Shown here: positions 16,441 to 25,213 of the stretch, piece after piece
Layout: every line of letters starts with the position of its first letter
Position numbering within the stretch: the stretch's first letter is position 1
Source of the DNA: Algoriphagus yeomjeoni
GTDB taxonomy: Bacteria > Bacteroidota > Bacteroidia > Cytophagales > Cyclobacteriaceae
NCBI RefSeq assembly: GCF_003259505.1
Contig: NZ_QLLK01000001.1
Span: 372,001-436,000, forward strand
Length of the DNA: 64,000 nucleotides
Direction of reading: 5' to 3'
Position numbers and translations under genes: made by a program
Notes under the pieces: model-generated
Database searches by the model: none
What the model saw: the letters and a program-made list of their open reading frames with translations, nothing else
What the model was told of the DNA's origin: nothing

Positions 16441-19380
16441 TTATTCCAATAACGCGGCAATATCGTCTTGCCCCAAACTCTTCATAAAGCTTTCTTCTGT
16501 ATTTATTAGCTCGCCAGCGAGAGCCAGCTTACGATCCTGAAGCGCCATGATTTTTTCTTCCACAGATCCTCTGGTGATAAATTTATAGATGATGACCTTG
16601 TTTTCTTGTCCGATTCTATGTGCTCGGTCAATTGCCTGAGCTTCCACAGCAGGATTCCACCAAGGGTCAAGCAAGAATACATATTCTGCTTTCGTAAGGT
16701 TCAAACCTACTCCACCAGCTTTTAAGGAAATCAGGAAGACCTTTATGTCTTCATTTTCTTGGAATTTTTCTACTTGCGCCTGACGATCTTTTGTGGTACC
16801 GTCGAGGTAAGCATAAGGAATTCCTTGCACTTCCAAATATTCTTTTACAATAGCCAAGTGTCTTACAAACTGGCTGAAGACAAGCACTTTATGCCCCTCT
16901 GAAATGGTGGATTGAAGCATGTAAGTTACATCTTCAAGTTTACCAGATTCTCCTTCATAGTCATCTCTGACTAGTTTCGGGTGATTAGCAATCTGACGGA
17001 GTTGAGTCAATCCACGTAGCAAGGTGAATTGCTGGTTATTACGTCCGGTGCTCTGGATATCCGAGATGATCTTCTCACGATAGTAGCTTTTCACTTCTTC
17101 ATAGACTTCCTCTTGCGCAGCAGTCATGTCTGAATACTTGACGTTCGTGATCTTTTCTGGGAGATCAGTAGCTACCTGAGATTTTAGTCTCCTTAGAATA
17201 AAAGGCTTGATCATCGCATGTAGCTTGGAGGATTTTTCCATATCTCCTTGCTTTTCGATTGGCAAAAGAAACTGCTTCTTAAAGGTATTCTGATTGCCAA
17301 GTAATCCTGGATTGATGAAATTCATCTGCGACCAAAGATCCATTGTGCTATTTTCCACAGGAGTACCTGTCAAAATCAACTTTTGCTTACTCTTTAGCTG
17401 ATTAACAGCTGCTGCTATATTACTACTAGGATTTTTAATGGCTTGAGATTCATCCAAAATGATATAGTTGAAGTAAAATCCTTTCAAGACTTCTATATCC
17501 AATCTGGTAATGCCATAGGAGGTCAACACCAAATCATAATCACCAAATCTCCAAGGATCTTTGATACGCTGCGTCCCGGAATATACCAGGATTTTCAGAT
17601 CTGGTGTAAACTTCCTAGCCTCCAATTCCCAGTTATAAATCAGGGAAGTTGGCATCACCAAGAGTGAAGTCAAACCTGGGTTTTCTTCCATCTCATGGGC
17701 CAGCAAGGCTAGTGTCTGAACAGTTTTACCCAGACCCATATCATCCGCTAGACAGCCACCAAACTTAAATTCATTTAAGAATCGAAGCCAATTATACCCT
17801 GCATGCTGGTAAGGGCGAAGAGTTCCATCAAAACCACTTGGCAGATCATATTCTTCGATTGATTCGAAATCTCGCAATCTCTCCAGCTTCCTACTCAAGG
17901 TAACTTGGACAAGATTCCCGATCTCCATCTCTCTGGCAAGTGCCAAATGATGCTTGCGCAAGACCATGGTGTTTTCATCTCCACGGTCTTCCATAAAGTT
18001 GAAGAGTTCAGAATAATCCACAAACCAAGAGGCAGGAATCACAGCAATTTCTCCGTTTGGCAATTCGAATTCTGCTTTGCCTTGAAGCAATAGCTTTCGC
18101 AGCTTCGCAAAAGGAACCAAGTAAATTCCAAATTTGATTAGTGCTTTGACATCAAACCAATCAATGTTTTCATTGACTTCGATTGATATCTGAGCTTTTC
18201 CGATATTATAAATTTTGCCCTTAGCATTGGGCTTCTGGACGATTTTGATTTTCTCTATGTCGAGGAAGTCTTCGTTTTCACCGATCCATTCAAAGGCTTC
18301 GGTTTTAGGTAAAGCATCTTTACCCATTTTGAATTCTAGACCTTTGTCACGAAGCATTTTTAAGTAGGCTTTCTCCTTTTGCGTGCTTCGAATAGTCTTA
18401 TAGAATGTATAGCTATCGTCTCCTTCTTCCAGTCGTACGGAAGCCCCATGCTTCTCCGAACTAGGCGTCTGAACTGGGAAATCAATATTCCCGTACTTAA
18501 ATCGAAGCTCAAAAACGATCTTGTCCTCTTCCAGTTTTTCTCCATCCTCTCCAAAGAGATTCTTTCCGCCTCCTCCAGGGAGATCAGAGATGTTGATAAA
18601 AACCTCCGGAGTGCCACGTTCAATATGGATATCAAATCCAACTGACTCCACATCAAACTGAGAAATAAGATTAGCCATAAAACCTTTATAATAGCTTGGC
18701 TCAATTCTCTTATCGATAACGATGAATTTCTTATTTAAAAACGCCTTTAGTTTCTTTCCGTCAATCCCCTTTTCGAAGTGAAAAAGTTGCCCATTTACAA
18801 CAAGCCAACCTGGTTCATTACTGATGAAATAGCCATTTTTATATTGCCAATCTAGCTTTTCTCCCTTGTATTTGATGGTAGGCCAGTAATGCGTGTTTTC
18901 TTCATTTTTATGAAAATGAAATAATACACTGGCCCGCTCAGCATTTACAATAATCTCTTTCCACACTGGATTTCCATCACTTCCCATTTCGAAAAGTCGC
19001 TTTCCGATGAGCAAGGGCATTATTTTCGAACGCTTCTTCTCAATCACCTCTTCTATTAAATCCTGCGTCTTTTTATCTTCCGTTTTAGGGTCAAAAATCT
19101 TCTCTAAGTATTGTTTTGGCCGGATATTTCCACGTTTGATAAAAGGCTTTACTACCACTTCAGGATTCATAGAATCCATGATTTTTATCAAATCATAATC
19201 CGTCTTATTCAAACCAGCGTCAAATTCACTCGCGTTTGCGGAGCTGATATTTTGATAGGCTAAAGAAAGTCTGCCTTGAGGGTCGATCTGAACTACAAAA
19301 GATTCAATAAGAAGTCCCAAAGACTCGTGGCTGTAAATAGAATAAACTATCTGAAAGGGCTTATCAGCATCTACTATCAT
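16441..19380 (-). CDS. SNF2/Rad54-type DEAD/DEAH-box helicase
   Basis: Superfamily-2 ATPase of 979 residues. The N-terminal ~480 residues are a bacterial SNF2-associated region without a recognised enzyme signature. The C-terminal half has helicase motifs in order: LADDMGLGKT (motif I), ILDESQ (motif II, a DEAH variant), LTGTPVEN (III), FSQFVRHL and YLDGTT, then AGGVGLNL and RAHRIGQ (V-VI). Bacterial SNF2 proteins such as RapA act on DNA-protein or polymerase complexes; this one's target is unknown. No SWIM zinc finger was noticed. It is monocistronic. Confidence 0.93.
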   Translation of the reverse strand: MIVDADKPFQIVYSIYSHESLGLLIESFVVQIDPQGRLSLAYQNISSANASEFDAGLNKTDYDLIKIMDSMNPEVVVKPFIKRGNIRPKQYLEKIFDPKTEDKKTQDLIEEVIEKKRSKIMPLLIGKRLFEMGSDGNPVWKEIIVNAERASVLFHFHKNEENTHYWPTIKYKGEKLDWQYKNGYFISNEPGWLVVNGQLFHFEKGIDGKKLKAFLNKKFIVIDKRIEPSYYKGFMANLISQFDVESVGFDIHIERGTPEVFINISDLPGGGGKNLFGEDGEKLEEDKIVFELRFKYGNIDFPVQTPSSEKHGASVRLEEGDDSYTFYKTIRSTQKEKAYLKMLRDKGLEFKMGKDALPKTEAFEWIGENEDFLDIEKIKIVQKPNAKGKIYNIGKAQISIEVNENIDWFDVKALIKFGIYLVPFAKLRKLLLQGKAEFELPNGEIAVIPASWFVDYSELFNFMEDRGDENTMVLRKHHLALAREMEIGNLVQVTLSRKLERLRDFESIEEYDLPSGFDGTLRPYQHAGYNWLRFLNEFKFGGCLADDMGLGKTVQTLALLAHEMEENPGLTSLLVMPTSLIYNWELEARKFTPDLKILVYSGTQRIKDPWRFGDYDLVLTSYGITRLDIEVLKGFYFNYIILDESQAIKNPSSNIAAAVNQLKSKQKLILTGTPVENSTMDLWSQMNFINPGLLGNQNTFKKQFLLPIEKQGDMEKSSKLHAMIKPFILRRLKSQVATDLPEKITNVKYSDMTAAQEEVYEEVKSYYREKIISDIQSTGRNNQQFTLLRGLTQLRQIANHPKLVRDDYEGESGKLEDVTYMLQSTISEGHKVLVFSQFVRHLAIVKEYLEVQGIPYAYLDGTTKDRQAQVEKFQENEDIKVFLISLKAGGVGLNLTKAEYVFLLDPWWNPAVEAQAIDRAHRIGQENKVIIYKFITRGSVEEKIMALQDRKLALAGELINTEESFMKSLGQDDIAALLE

Positions 19381-19538
19381 ATTATTGTCGGAAGGACATA
19401 ACTTCTATATAATTGGGGTTAAGCAAAAGAAGTCAAGTCGGGGTTAAGGATCCCAAAAAAGGGGAAAGCAAGTTGAAAATTACAAAAAATACAGCTCAAT
19501 TACTTGATTTATGGCAATTATCTGGCTGAAAACATGAA

Positions 19539-19575
19539 AATCCTTCAAAATCACCAAAAATGATATTGAAGGATT
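19539..19575 (-). terminator. Probable weak terminator after lspA
   Basis: 10-bp arms AATCCTTCAA / TTGAAGGATT with a 17-base loop in which the inner AATCA/TGATA can also pair. It lies about 20 bases past the lspA stop and is followed on the minus strand by only a short T-rich stretch. Confidence 0.5.
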
Positions 19576-19596
19576 CTTGATAAATGGGGTAAGTTT

Positions 19597-20229
19597 TTAC
19601 TCAGAAATATGGTCTACTTCTTCTTTCTTTGGTGAGTTAGAGATTTCTGCTTTTTCAGGAAAAAACCTTCCTTGGAAGATCAGAATCATAGCTACACCCA
19701 CAAATATTGCTGCATCTGCCACATTGAAAATAGGCCAAAGGGCAGTGTAACTACCTCCCCAAACTGGCAGCCATTCTGGTAGATAGCCTTCCCAGATATC
19801 GAAATAGAACATATCCACTACCTGACCATGAAACCATGGAGTTGAAGCATTATAAGGAGCATTATTTAACCAAACTCCATAAAATACAGAGTCAACTAAA
19901 TTACCTATTGCTCCTCCTAAGATCATCGCTATACATACTATATATAAGCTAGGTTGTTTTTTCTCAATGATATGAAATAGGTAATATCCGATCCCACACA
20001 TCGCCACTAATCGAAACGAAGTCAGTAGCAACTTACCATAGTCAGAGCCCAGTTCCATTCCGAAAGCCATGCCCGGATTGGTCGTGTAGTGCAGCTTAAA
20101 CCAATCGCCGAAAATCGGAATCTGCCCGGGTGAACCAAAATCCATCTGGAAATGAACCAGCATTTTCACTGCTTGATCTATCAGAATTACCAATAAAGCG
20201 ATGCCGAAGTATTTCAGGTATTTATTCAT
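19597..20229 (-). CDS. lspA: Lipoprotein signal peptidase (signal peptidase II)
   Basis: Inner-membrane aspartyl protease that removes the signal peptide of lipidated prolipoproteins. It has 210 residues, longer than the E. coli enzyme, with an extended loop (about 118-160) that is common in Bacteroidota. Four membrane helices are visible. The catalytic dyad is Asp113 in GGAIGNLVDS and Asp172 in FNVADAA. It lies 16 bases after ileS and is probably co-transcribed with it, a common pairing. The several lipobox proteins in this window (GH43, M28, PD40, M14) are expected substrates. Confidence 0.96.
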   Translation of the reverse strand: MNKYLKYFGIALLVILIDQAVKMLVHFQMDFGSPGQIPIFGDWFKLHYTTNPGMAFGMELGSDYGKLLLTSFRLVAMCGIGYYLFHIIEKKQPSLYIVCIAMILGGAIGNLVDSVFYGVWLNNAPYNASTPWFHGQVVDMFYFDIWEGYLPEWLPVWGGSYTALWPIFNVADAAIFVGVAMILIFQGRFFPEKAEISNSPKKEEVDHISE

Positions 20230-20245
20230 TATATACGTTTTGCTG

Positions 20246-23200
20246 TTAAGCTTTTTCTACCAAAACAGCCAGTTCAAAATCATCCATATCAAGCACAGTA
20301 GCTCCATCCAACGTAGAAGAAAGCTCCAGGTTTAACGCTTGTACCTCGGTTTGGATATATTCTCCGAAAGACTCCAGAGCATTTTTCACCAATTCATTAT
20401 CGTCAGCTACTTTCACAGAAATCTTATCTTGTACTTCTAGTCCCATATCCTTACGTAGATTCTGAATACGGTTTACAAGATCTCTGGCTACACCTTCTTG
20501 CTTCAGTTCATCAGAAAGTGTCACATCAAGTGCTACTGTTACGCCTTGATCAGAAGCGACAGACCAGCCAGGAATGTCCTGAGAAGTGATCAACACTTCT
20601 TCCAAGAGCAGCTCCAGGCTTTCGCCTTCCACATCCACAGAGATTTTTCCTTCTCGCTCGATTTCAGCGATTTCGGCTTGCTCCCATTTATTGATCGCTG
20701 ATACGACAAAACGCATTTTCGGCCCTAGTTTTTTACCTAGAACAGGAAGATTAGGCTTCACATTTTTCACCAAAATACCGGAAGCATCATCGATGAATTC
20801 GATATCTTTGATGTTCACTTCAGACTTGATTAATTCAGCCAAATGCTCGATCTGAGCCTTCGTCTTTTCTTTTAAGATAGGGATCAAGATGCGTTGCAAA
20901 GGCTGACGAACTTTCATCTTCTCTTTCTTTCTAAGCGAGTGAACCAAAGAAGAAATCGTCTGAGCTAAGTCCATACTTTCTTCCAAATCTTTATTGATCA
21001 ACCCAGCATCGGCAGCCACCCAATCAGTCAAATGCACAGAAGCTTTTGCGTCAGCCCCTGACTCGGTCAAGTTTTGATACAACCAATCTGCATAGAATGG
21101 AGCAAAAGATGACATCAACTGAGAAAGTGTAAGAAGAGACTCGTAAAGCGTTTCGTAAGCCGCTTGCTTATCTGCATTCATATCGCCTCTCCAGAATCTC
21201 TTTCTTGCCAGTCGTACGTACCAATTAGAAAGCTGATCGACCGTGAAACTCATGATCGCACGAGTCGCTTTAGTAGCATCGTAATTATCCATTGCTTCTT
21301 CGACTTCACTGATCAAAGACTGAAGTTTGGACACGATCCACTGATCTAGCTCAGCACGCTCAGCTACTGGAATCGCTTTGGATTTGTCATAGACAAAAGC
21401 ATCGAGATTCGCATAAAGCGCAAAGAAATTATAAGTGTTCTGAAGTGTGCCAAAGAAGCGACGCTGTACCTCAGTGACTCCATCCAGATTGAATTTCAAA
21501 TTATCCCAAGGATTGGCATTGCTCAGCATGTACCAACGCACGGCATCTGGACCATATTCGCTTAAGGTTTTGAAAGGATCCACCGCATTGCCCAGTCGCT
21601 TGGACATTTTGTTGCCGTTTTTGTCTAAGACAAGTCCGTTAGCAATCACATTTTTGAAAGCCACGCTATCAAATAGCATCACGGAAATCGCATGCAGCGT
21701 GAAGAACCAGCCGCGTGTCTGATCCACACCTTCGGCGATGTAATCTGCCGGATAGTTTGCATTGAAAATATCTTCGTTTTCAAATGGATAATGCCACTGC
21801 GCATAAGGCATAGCTCCCGAATCAAACCATACATCGATCAAATCTGATTCACGCTTCATTTTCTCTCCTTTCGGAGAAACCAAAATCACATCATCTACAT
21901 AGGGACGGTGAAGGTCCAGTTCCTTGCCTTCGTATGGAGATTTCTCCATAAAGCCTTTCGCGATAGATTCCTCAATCGCTTGCTCGAGCTCAGCGATAGA
22001 TCCTATGCAACGCTCCTCTGTTCCATCTTCAGTTCTCCAGATAGGTAGCGGCGTGCCCCAGAAACGGGATCTACTCAAGTTCCAATCCACCAAATTCTCT
22101 AGCCAATTGCCAAAACGACCAGTACCAGTAGCCTCAGGCTTCCAGTTGATCGTCTTATTCAGCTCAACTAACCTATCCTTGTAAGCGGTGGTTTTGATAA
22201 ACCAGCTATCCATCGGATAGTAAAGCACCGGCTTATCAGTTCTCCAGCAGTGTGGATAACTGTGCTCGTATTTCTCTACCTTGAAGGCCTTATTTTCATT
22301 TTTCAAGATGATCGAGATTATCACGTCGGTGCTCTTAAAGTCCGCTGCGTTCTCATCATCCTCGGTATAGTTTTTCACATAGAAATCATCCGCACCGTAC
22401 TTTTTGTGGGCTGTGATCGCATGTTCGGCTACTTTTTCTACCAAATATTCACCAACGATCGAAATGAATTTCCCTTGCTTATCCACAATCGGAAGATCCT
22501 TCCCTTGCTCGTCCTTCACAAAGACACCAGGTACATTATTCTGCGCCAAAGTTCTAAAGTCATCCGCACCGAAAGCTTTCGCCAGGTGAACGATTCCAGT
22601 ACCATCTTCTGTAGTCACATAGTCGCCGGAAACGACCGTGAAAGCTGGGTGTGCAAGTGCCAAACCAGCTATCGGGAACAGTTGCTCATATTCCCAGCCT
22701 AGCATAGTCTTTCCTTTGAATTCTTCGATTACTTCAAAAGGAATCAATTTGTCACCGCCCTTGTAATCTTCCAATTTCAGCTCAGCAGCTTTTAGATTCA
22801 GATAGGCATTCATTCTGGCTTTCGCCAAAATCACCGTGCAAGGATCGTAGGTATACGGGTTGAAAGTTTTCACTTTCACATAATCCAAGTTTTCACCGAT
22901 CGCCAAAGCTGAGTTGGCAGGCAAAGTCCAAGGCGTAGTCGTCCAAGCTAGGATATAGGTATTTTCCTCACCTTTCAGCTTGAACTGAGCTGTGATGGAA
23001 GTGTCTTTTACGTCTTTGTAGGTACCTGGCTGATTCAGTTCGTGCGAACTTAAACCTGTTCCCGCAGCTGGAGAATAAGGTTGAATCGTATAGCCTTTGT
23101 AGATCAGATCTTTCTCGTAAAGCTTCTTCAACAAGCTCCAAACTGACTCTATGTACTTCGGCTCAAAAGTGATGTAAGGATCATCCAAATCAACCCAATA

Positions 23201-23620
23201 GCCGATTTTCTCAGTCATTTCGTCCCATTGATCCTTGAATCGCATGACCGTCTCACGACACTTTTGGTTGTATTCTTCCACGGAAATCTTCTTTCCGATA
23301 TCTTCCTTCGTGATACCCAACTCCTTCTCTACCTGTAGCTCCACAGGTAAGCCGTGCGTATCCCAACCGCCCTTACGCTTCACTTGGAAACCTTGAAGCG
23401 TTTTGTAGCGACAGAAAACATCCTTAATGGCTCGTGCCATCACGTGGTGAATTCCCGGAGTACCATTTGCCGAAGGGGGACCCTCGAAAAAAGTAAATGT
23501 CTCCGCACCGTCACGGTTGGCTACTGATTGCTCGAAAATCTGGTTTTCTTTCCAGTACTTCAATACAGATTCCCCGATTTCGGGATAATCCACTTGTTTA
23601 AATTCCTGATATGTCTTCAC
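20246..23620 (-). CDS. ileS: Isoleucyl-tRNA synthetase, type 2, with GXHH signature
   Basis: Class I synthetase charging tRNA-Ile, 1124 residues from the GTG at 23620, which has AAAGGA a few bases upstream and gives the family-like start MKTYQEF; a TTG at 23641 would add seven residues. It has a C-terminal extension typical of the eukaryote-like IleRS2 group. The CP editing domain and KMSKR loop are normal. The HIGH-type signature, however, reads G-I-H-H (residues 56-59, in SANGTPGIHHVMA) instead of H-x-G-H, with first and third positions exchanged. Such GXHH IleRS2 enzymes have been reported as mupirocin hyper-resistant. It is followed by lspA. Confidence 0.96.
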   Translation of the reverse strand: MKTYQEFKQVDYPEIGESVLKYWKENQIFEQSVANRDGAETFTFFEGPPSANGTPGIHHVMARAIKDVFCRYKTLQGFQVKRKGGWDTHGLPVELQVEKELGITKEDIGKKISVEEYNQKCRETVMRFKDQWDEMTEKIGYWVDLDDPYITFEPKYIESVWSLLKKLYEKDLIYKGYTIQPYSPAAGTGLSSHELNQPGTYKDVKDTSITAQFKLKGEENTYILAWTTTPWTLPANSALAIGENLDYVKVKTFNPYTYDPCTVILAKARMNAYLNLKAAELKLEDYKGGDKLIPFEVIEEFKGKTMLGWEYEQLFPIAGLALAHPAFTVVSGDYVTTEDGTGIVHLAKAFGADDFRTLAQNNVPGVFVKDEQGKDLPIVDKQGKFISIVGEYLVEKVAEHAITAHKKYGADDFYVKNYTEDDENAADFKSTDVIISIILKNENKAFKVEKYEHSYPHCWRTDKPVLYYPMDSWFIKTTAYKDRLVELNKTINWKPEATGTGRFGNWLENLVDWNLSRSRFWGTPLPIWRTEDGTEERCIGSIAELEQAIEESIAKGFMEKSPYEGKELDLHRPYVDDVILVSPKGEKMKRESDLIDVWFDSGAMPYAQWHYPFENEDIFNANYPADYIAEGVDQTRGWFFTLHAISVMLFDSVAFKNVIANGLVLDKNGNKMSKRLGNAVDPFKTLSEYGPDAVRWYMLSNANPWDNLKFNLDGVTEVQRRFFGTLQNTYNFFALYANLDAFVYDKSKAIPVAERAELDQWIVSKLQSLISEVEEAMDNYDATKATRAIMSFTVDQLSNWYVRLARKRFWRGDMNADKQAAYETLYESLLTLSQLMSSFAPFYADWLYQNLTESGADAKASVHLTDWVAADAGLINKDLEESMDLAQTISSLVHSLRKKEKMKVRQPLQRILIPILKEKTKAQIEHLAELIKSEVNIKDIEFIDDASGILVKNVKPNLPVLGKKLGPKMRFVVSAINKWEQAEIAEIEREGKISVDVEGESLELLLEEVLITSQDIPGWSVASDQGVTVALDVTLSDELKQEGVARDLVNRIQNLRKDMGLEVQDKISVKVADDNELVKNALESFGEYIQTEVQALNLELSSTLDGATVLDMDDFELAVLVEKA

Positions 23621-23753
23621 TGTATCCTTTCTTAAGGGCAAGTAGGTGATAATTCAATTCTAACTGGCCGTATTCCCACCCCTGAACGGAGGTAAGCTTA
23701 TTTAGGCTGTTCTTTTATTGCTTTTCAAGAGTCTACACCCTCAAAAGCAGGCA

Positions 23754-23761
23754 CAAAGATA
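23754..23761 (-). promoter_or_regulatory. -7 box of the ileS-lspA operon
   Basis: TATCTTTG on the minus strand is an exact TAnnTTTG match. The predicted start is near 23747, giving a leader of about 125 bases before the GTG. No -33 TTTG is found at the standard spacing. Confidence 0.5.
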
Positions 23762-23875
23762 GGAGAAATCCCCCTTTTTGAGCGGGTCAATTGGAAAAAA
23801 TGGAAGGAATGTCTTACAAGCCAGCTAATAAACACTAAGAACCTCTTACATCAATAACTCATTTTACATCCTGAA

Positions 23876-23938
23876 TCTTGATTCTAGACTCTTGGCTATA
23901 CCATCTTGATACTTATCTCTTGCTACTTGCTACTAATT
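23876..23938 (-). repeat. Degenerate 7-base tandem array at the 3' end of fic
   Basis: Nine consecutive heptads, for example TCTTGAT, TCTAGAC, TCTTGGC, ACTTGCT as read on the plus strand; on the fic sense strand the consensus is NNNWAGW. The array ends at the fic stop codon (23933-23935), which lies within the last heptad. Confidence 0.8.
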
Positions 23939-25045
23939 TTCAAGTTTCAACTCATAGCTCACACTTCTTCCACCACCCTGTGGTATAAACACTCCTAATT
24001 CCGTCAAAGTCTGTAGATCGCGAGTCGCAGTAGCTTTGGATGCCTTGGTGATCGCAATGTATTTTTTAGCTGTCATTCCACCTTCAAAACCTGCAGGTCC
24101 TTCAGCTAGCATACGGTTGATGGCTTTCGTTTGTCGATCGTTGAATAAATCTTTGTAATGGTCAAAAAACTTGACTTTCTGTAAGGTGAAATTGATCAAT
24201 AGCTCTGCGCTTTGCTGTGCATGCAGGACAGTATCGGCAAAATAGTCCAACCAATCCGTGATCTCATTGGAGCGTTGGCCACCTTTGAGCGCAGCGTAAT
24301 ACTCGTTTTTCTTCTCCTCAATAGTGCTCGAAAGACTGATCAAGGTCGCATGACCCAGACCCTGATGTAGCGCCTTTTCTGCCAAAGCACGACCTATACG
24401 ACCATTTCCATCCTCAAATGGGTGAATTGTTTCAAAGTATAAATGCGTGATCGCAGATCGGATCAGCGGATTGTTAATCTCCTTGGTATTGCCCGGAGCA
24501 GTTCCATTAAACCATAAAATAAAGGCATTCATTTCTGAAGGAACCTGCTTCGAAGGGGGAGCTTCGAAATGCACAATTTCTTTCCCGATAGCCCCTGAAA
24601 CAACTTGCATAGGCGAAGAATCTGCTCGCCATTGACCAGCGCGTACATAGCGATTCCCTTCCATGAGCAGCTCATGGCAGTCAAAAAGCATTTCTTCAGT
24701 CAAGTCTTCAGCAAATTCCGATCGGACCTTGATCATCAGCTTGGCAATGCCTTTTGCACGCTGATCTCTTACAAGTAAGGGTTGCTCCTCATGGATTCCC
24801 AGATTCTTTTTGATAGAAGACATTACGTCTGGGCGACTAAGAAACTCCCCTTCGATCTCGGAGGTTTTAATTGCTTCCATTACCATCATTTCTAGTAGAA
24901 GCTCAGTTTGATTTCCCTCGGACAAACCGGTTACTACACCAGAGATTTGTCCTGATTTCATGAGAAAATCGAGCAGTATTTTTCCAGACTTACCTTCGTG
25001 ATAAGTAAATTTTGGCCAATCCGACTGTTCCCAGTTATAACTCAT
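23933..25045 (-). CDS. Fic family protein (AMPylase-type), class II with N-terminal inhibitory helix
   Basis: Protein of 370 residues from the ATG at 25045. The N-terminal segment has the inhibitory motif TSEIEG (61-66, S/TxxxEG), marking an autoinhibited class II Fic protein. The Fic core motif HPFEDGNGRIGR is complete at 208-219, so nucleotidyl transfer (usually AMP from ATP to a Ser, Thr or Tyr of a target) is expected. The C-terminal ~70 residues look like a winged helix (SKATATRDLQTLTELGVF), so the protein may bind DNA. The frame is open to 25060, but that lies in an operator-like dyad. Two dyads flank the promoter upstream. Confidence 0.93.
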   Translation of the reverse strand: MSYNWEQSDWPKFTYHEGKSGKILLDFLMKSGQISGVVTGLSEGNQTELLLEMMVMEAIKTSEIEGEFLSRPDVMSSIKKNLGIHEEQPLLVRDQRAKGIAKLMIKVRSEFAEDLTEEMLFDCHELLMEGNRYVRAGQWRADSSPMQVVSGAIGKEIVHFEAPPSKQVPSEMNAFILWFNGTAPGNTKEINNPLIRSAITHLYFETIHPFEDGNGRIGRALAEKALHQGLGHATLISLSSTIEEKKNEYYAALKGGQRSNEITDWLDYFADTVLHAQQSAELLINFTLQKVKFFDHYKDLFNDRQTKAINRMLAEGPAGFEGGMTAKKYIAITKASKATATRDLQTLTELGVFIPQGGGRSVSYELKLEN

Positions 25046-25073
25046 GAGCCGAATATACAACTTATTCGGCTCA
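25045..25073 (-). promoter_or_regulatory. Operator-like dyad 1, over the fic start
   Basis: Perfect 11-bp inverted repeat: arm TGAGCCGAATA, 7-base spacer, then its complement. One arm touches the fic start codon, so the dyad covers the predicted transcription start and leader. Confidence 0.7.
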
Positions 25074-25080
25074 AAAAATT

Positions 25081-25088
25081 CAAAATTA
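25081..25088 (-). promoter_or_regulatory. -7 box of fic between the two dyads
   Basis: TAATTTTG on the minus strand fits TAnnTTTG. It lies exactly between dyad 1 (25045-25073) and dyad 2 (25088-25118). Confidence 0.55.
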
Positions 25089-25118
25089 TGAGCCGAATAG
25101 AATCGATAATCGGCTCAT
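25088..25118 (-). promoter_or_regulatory. Operator-like dyad 2, over the fic -33 region
   Basis: 12-bp arms ATGAGCCGAATA and TAATCGGCTCAT (one mismatch to perfect) with the same 7-base spacer as dyad 1, displaced by about 44 bases. It covers the expected -33 region of the fic promoter. Confidence 0.65.
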
Positions 25119-25213
25119 GGCTAATAAAACCTCCAAAAATGCCCAATTTTCCGTCATCGGCATTATCCTCTCGCTGTCAGTTTGTAAATTTCAAAATCAC
25201 TCAAGCTATTTAG

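Noticed and set aside
18360..18704. A 114-codon minus-strand frame inside the SNF2 helicase
   Set aside because: It is an alternate frame of the helicase coding region with biased composition and no start signal.
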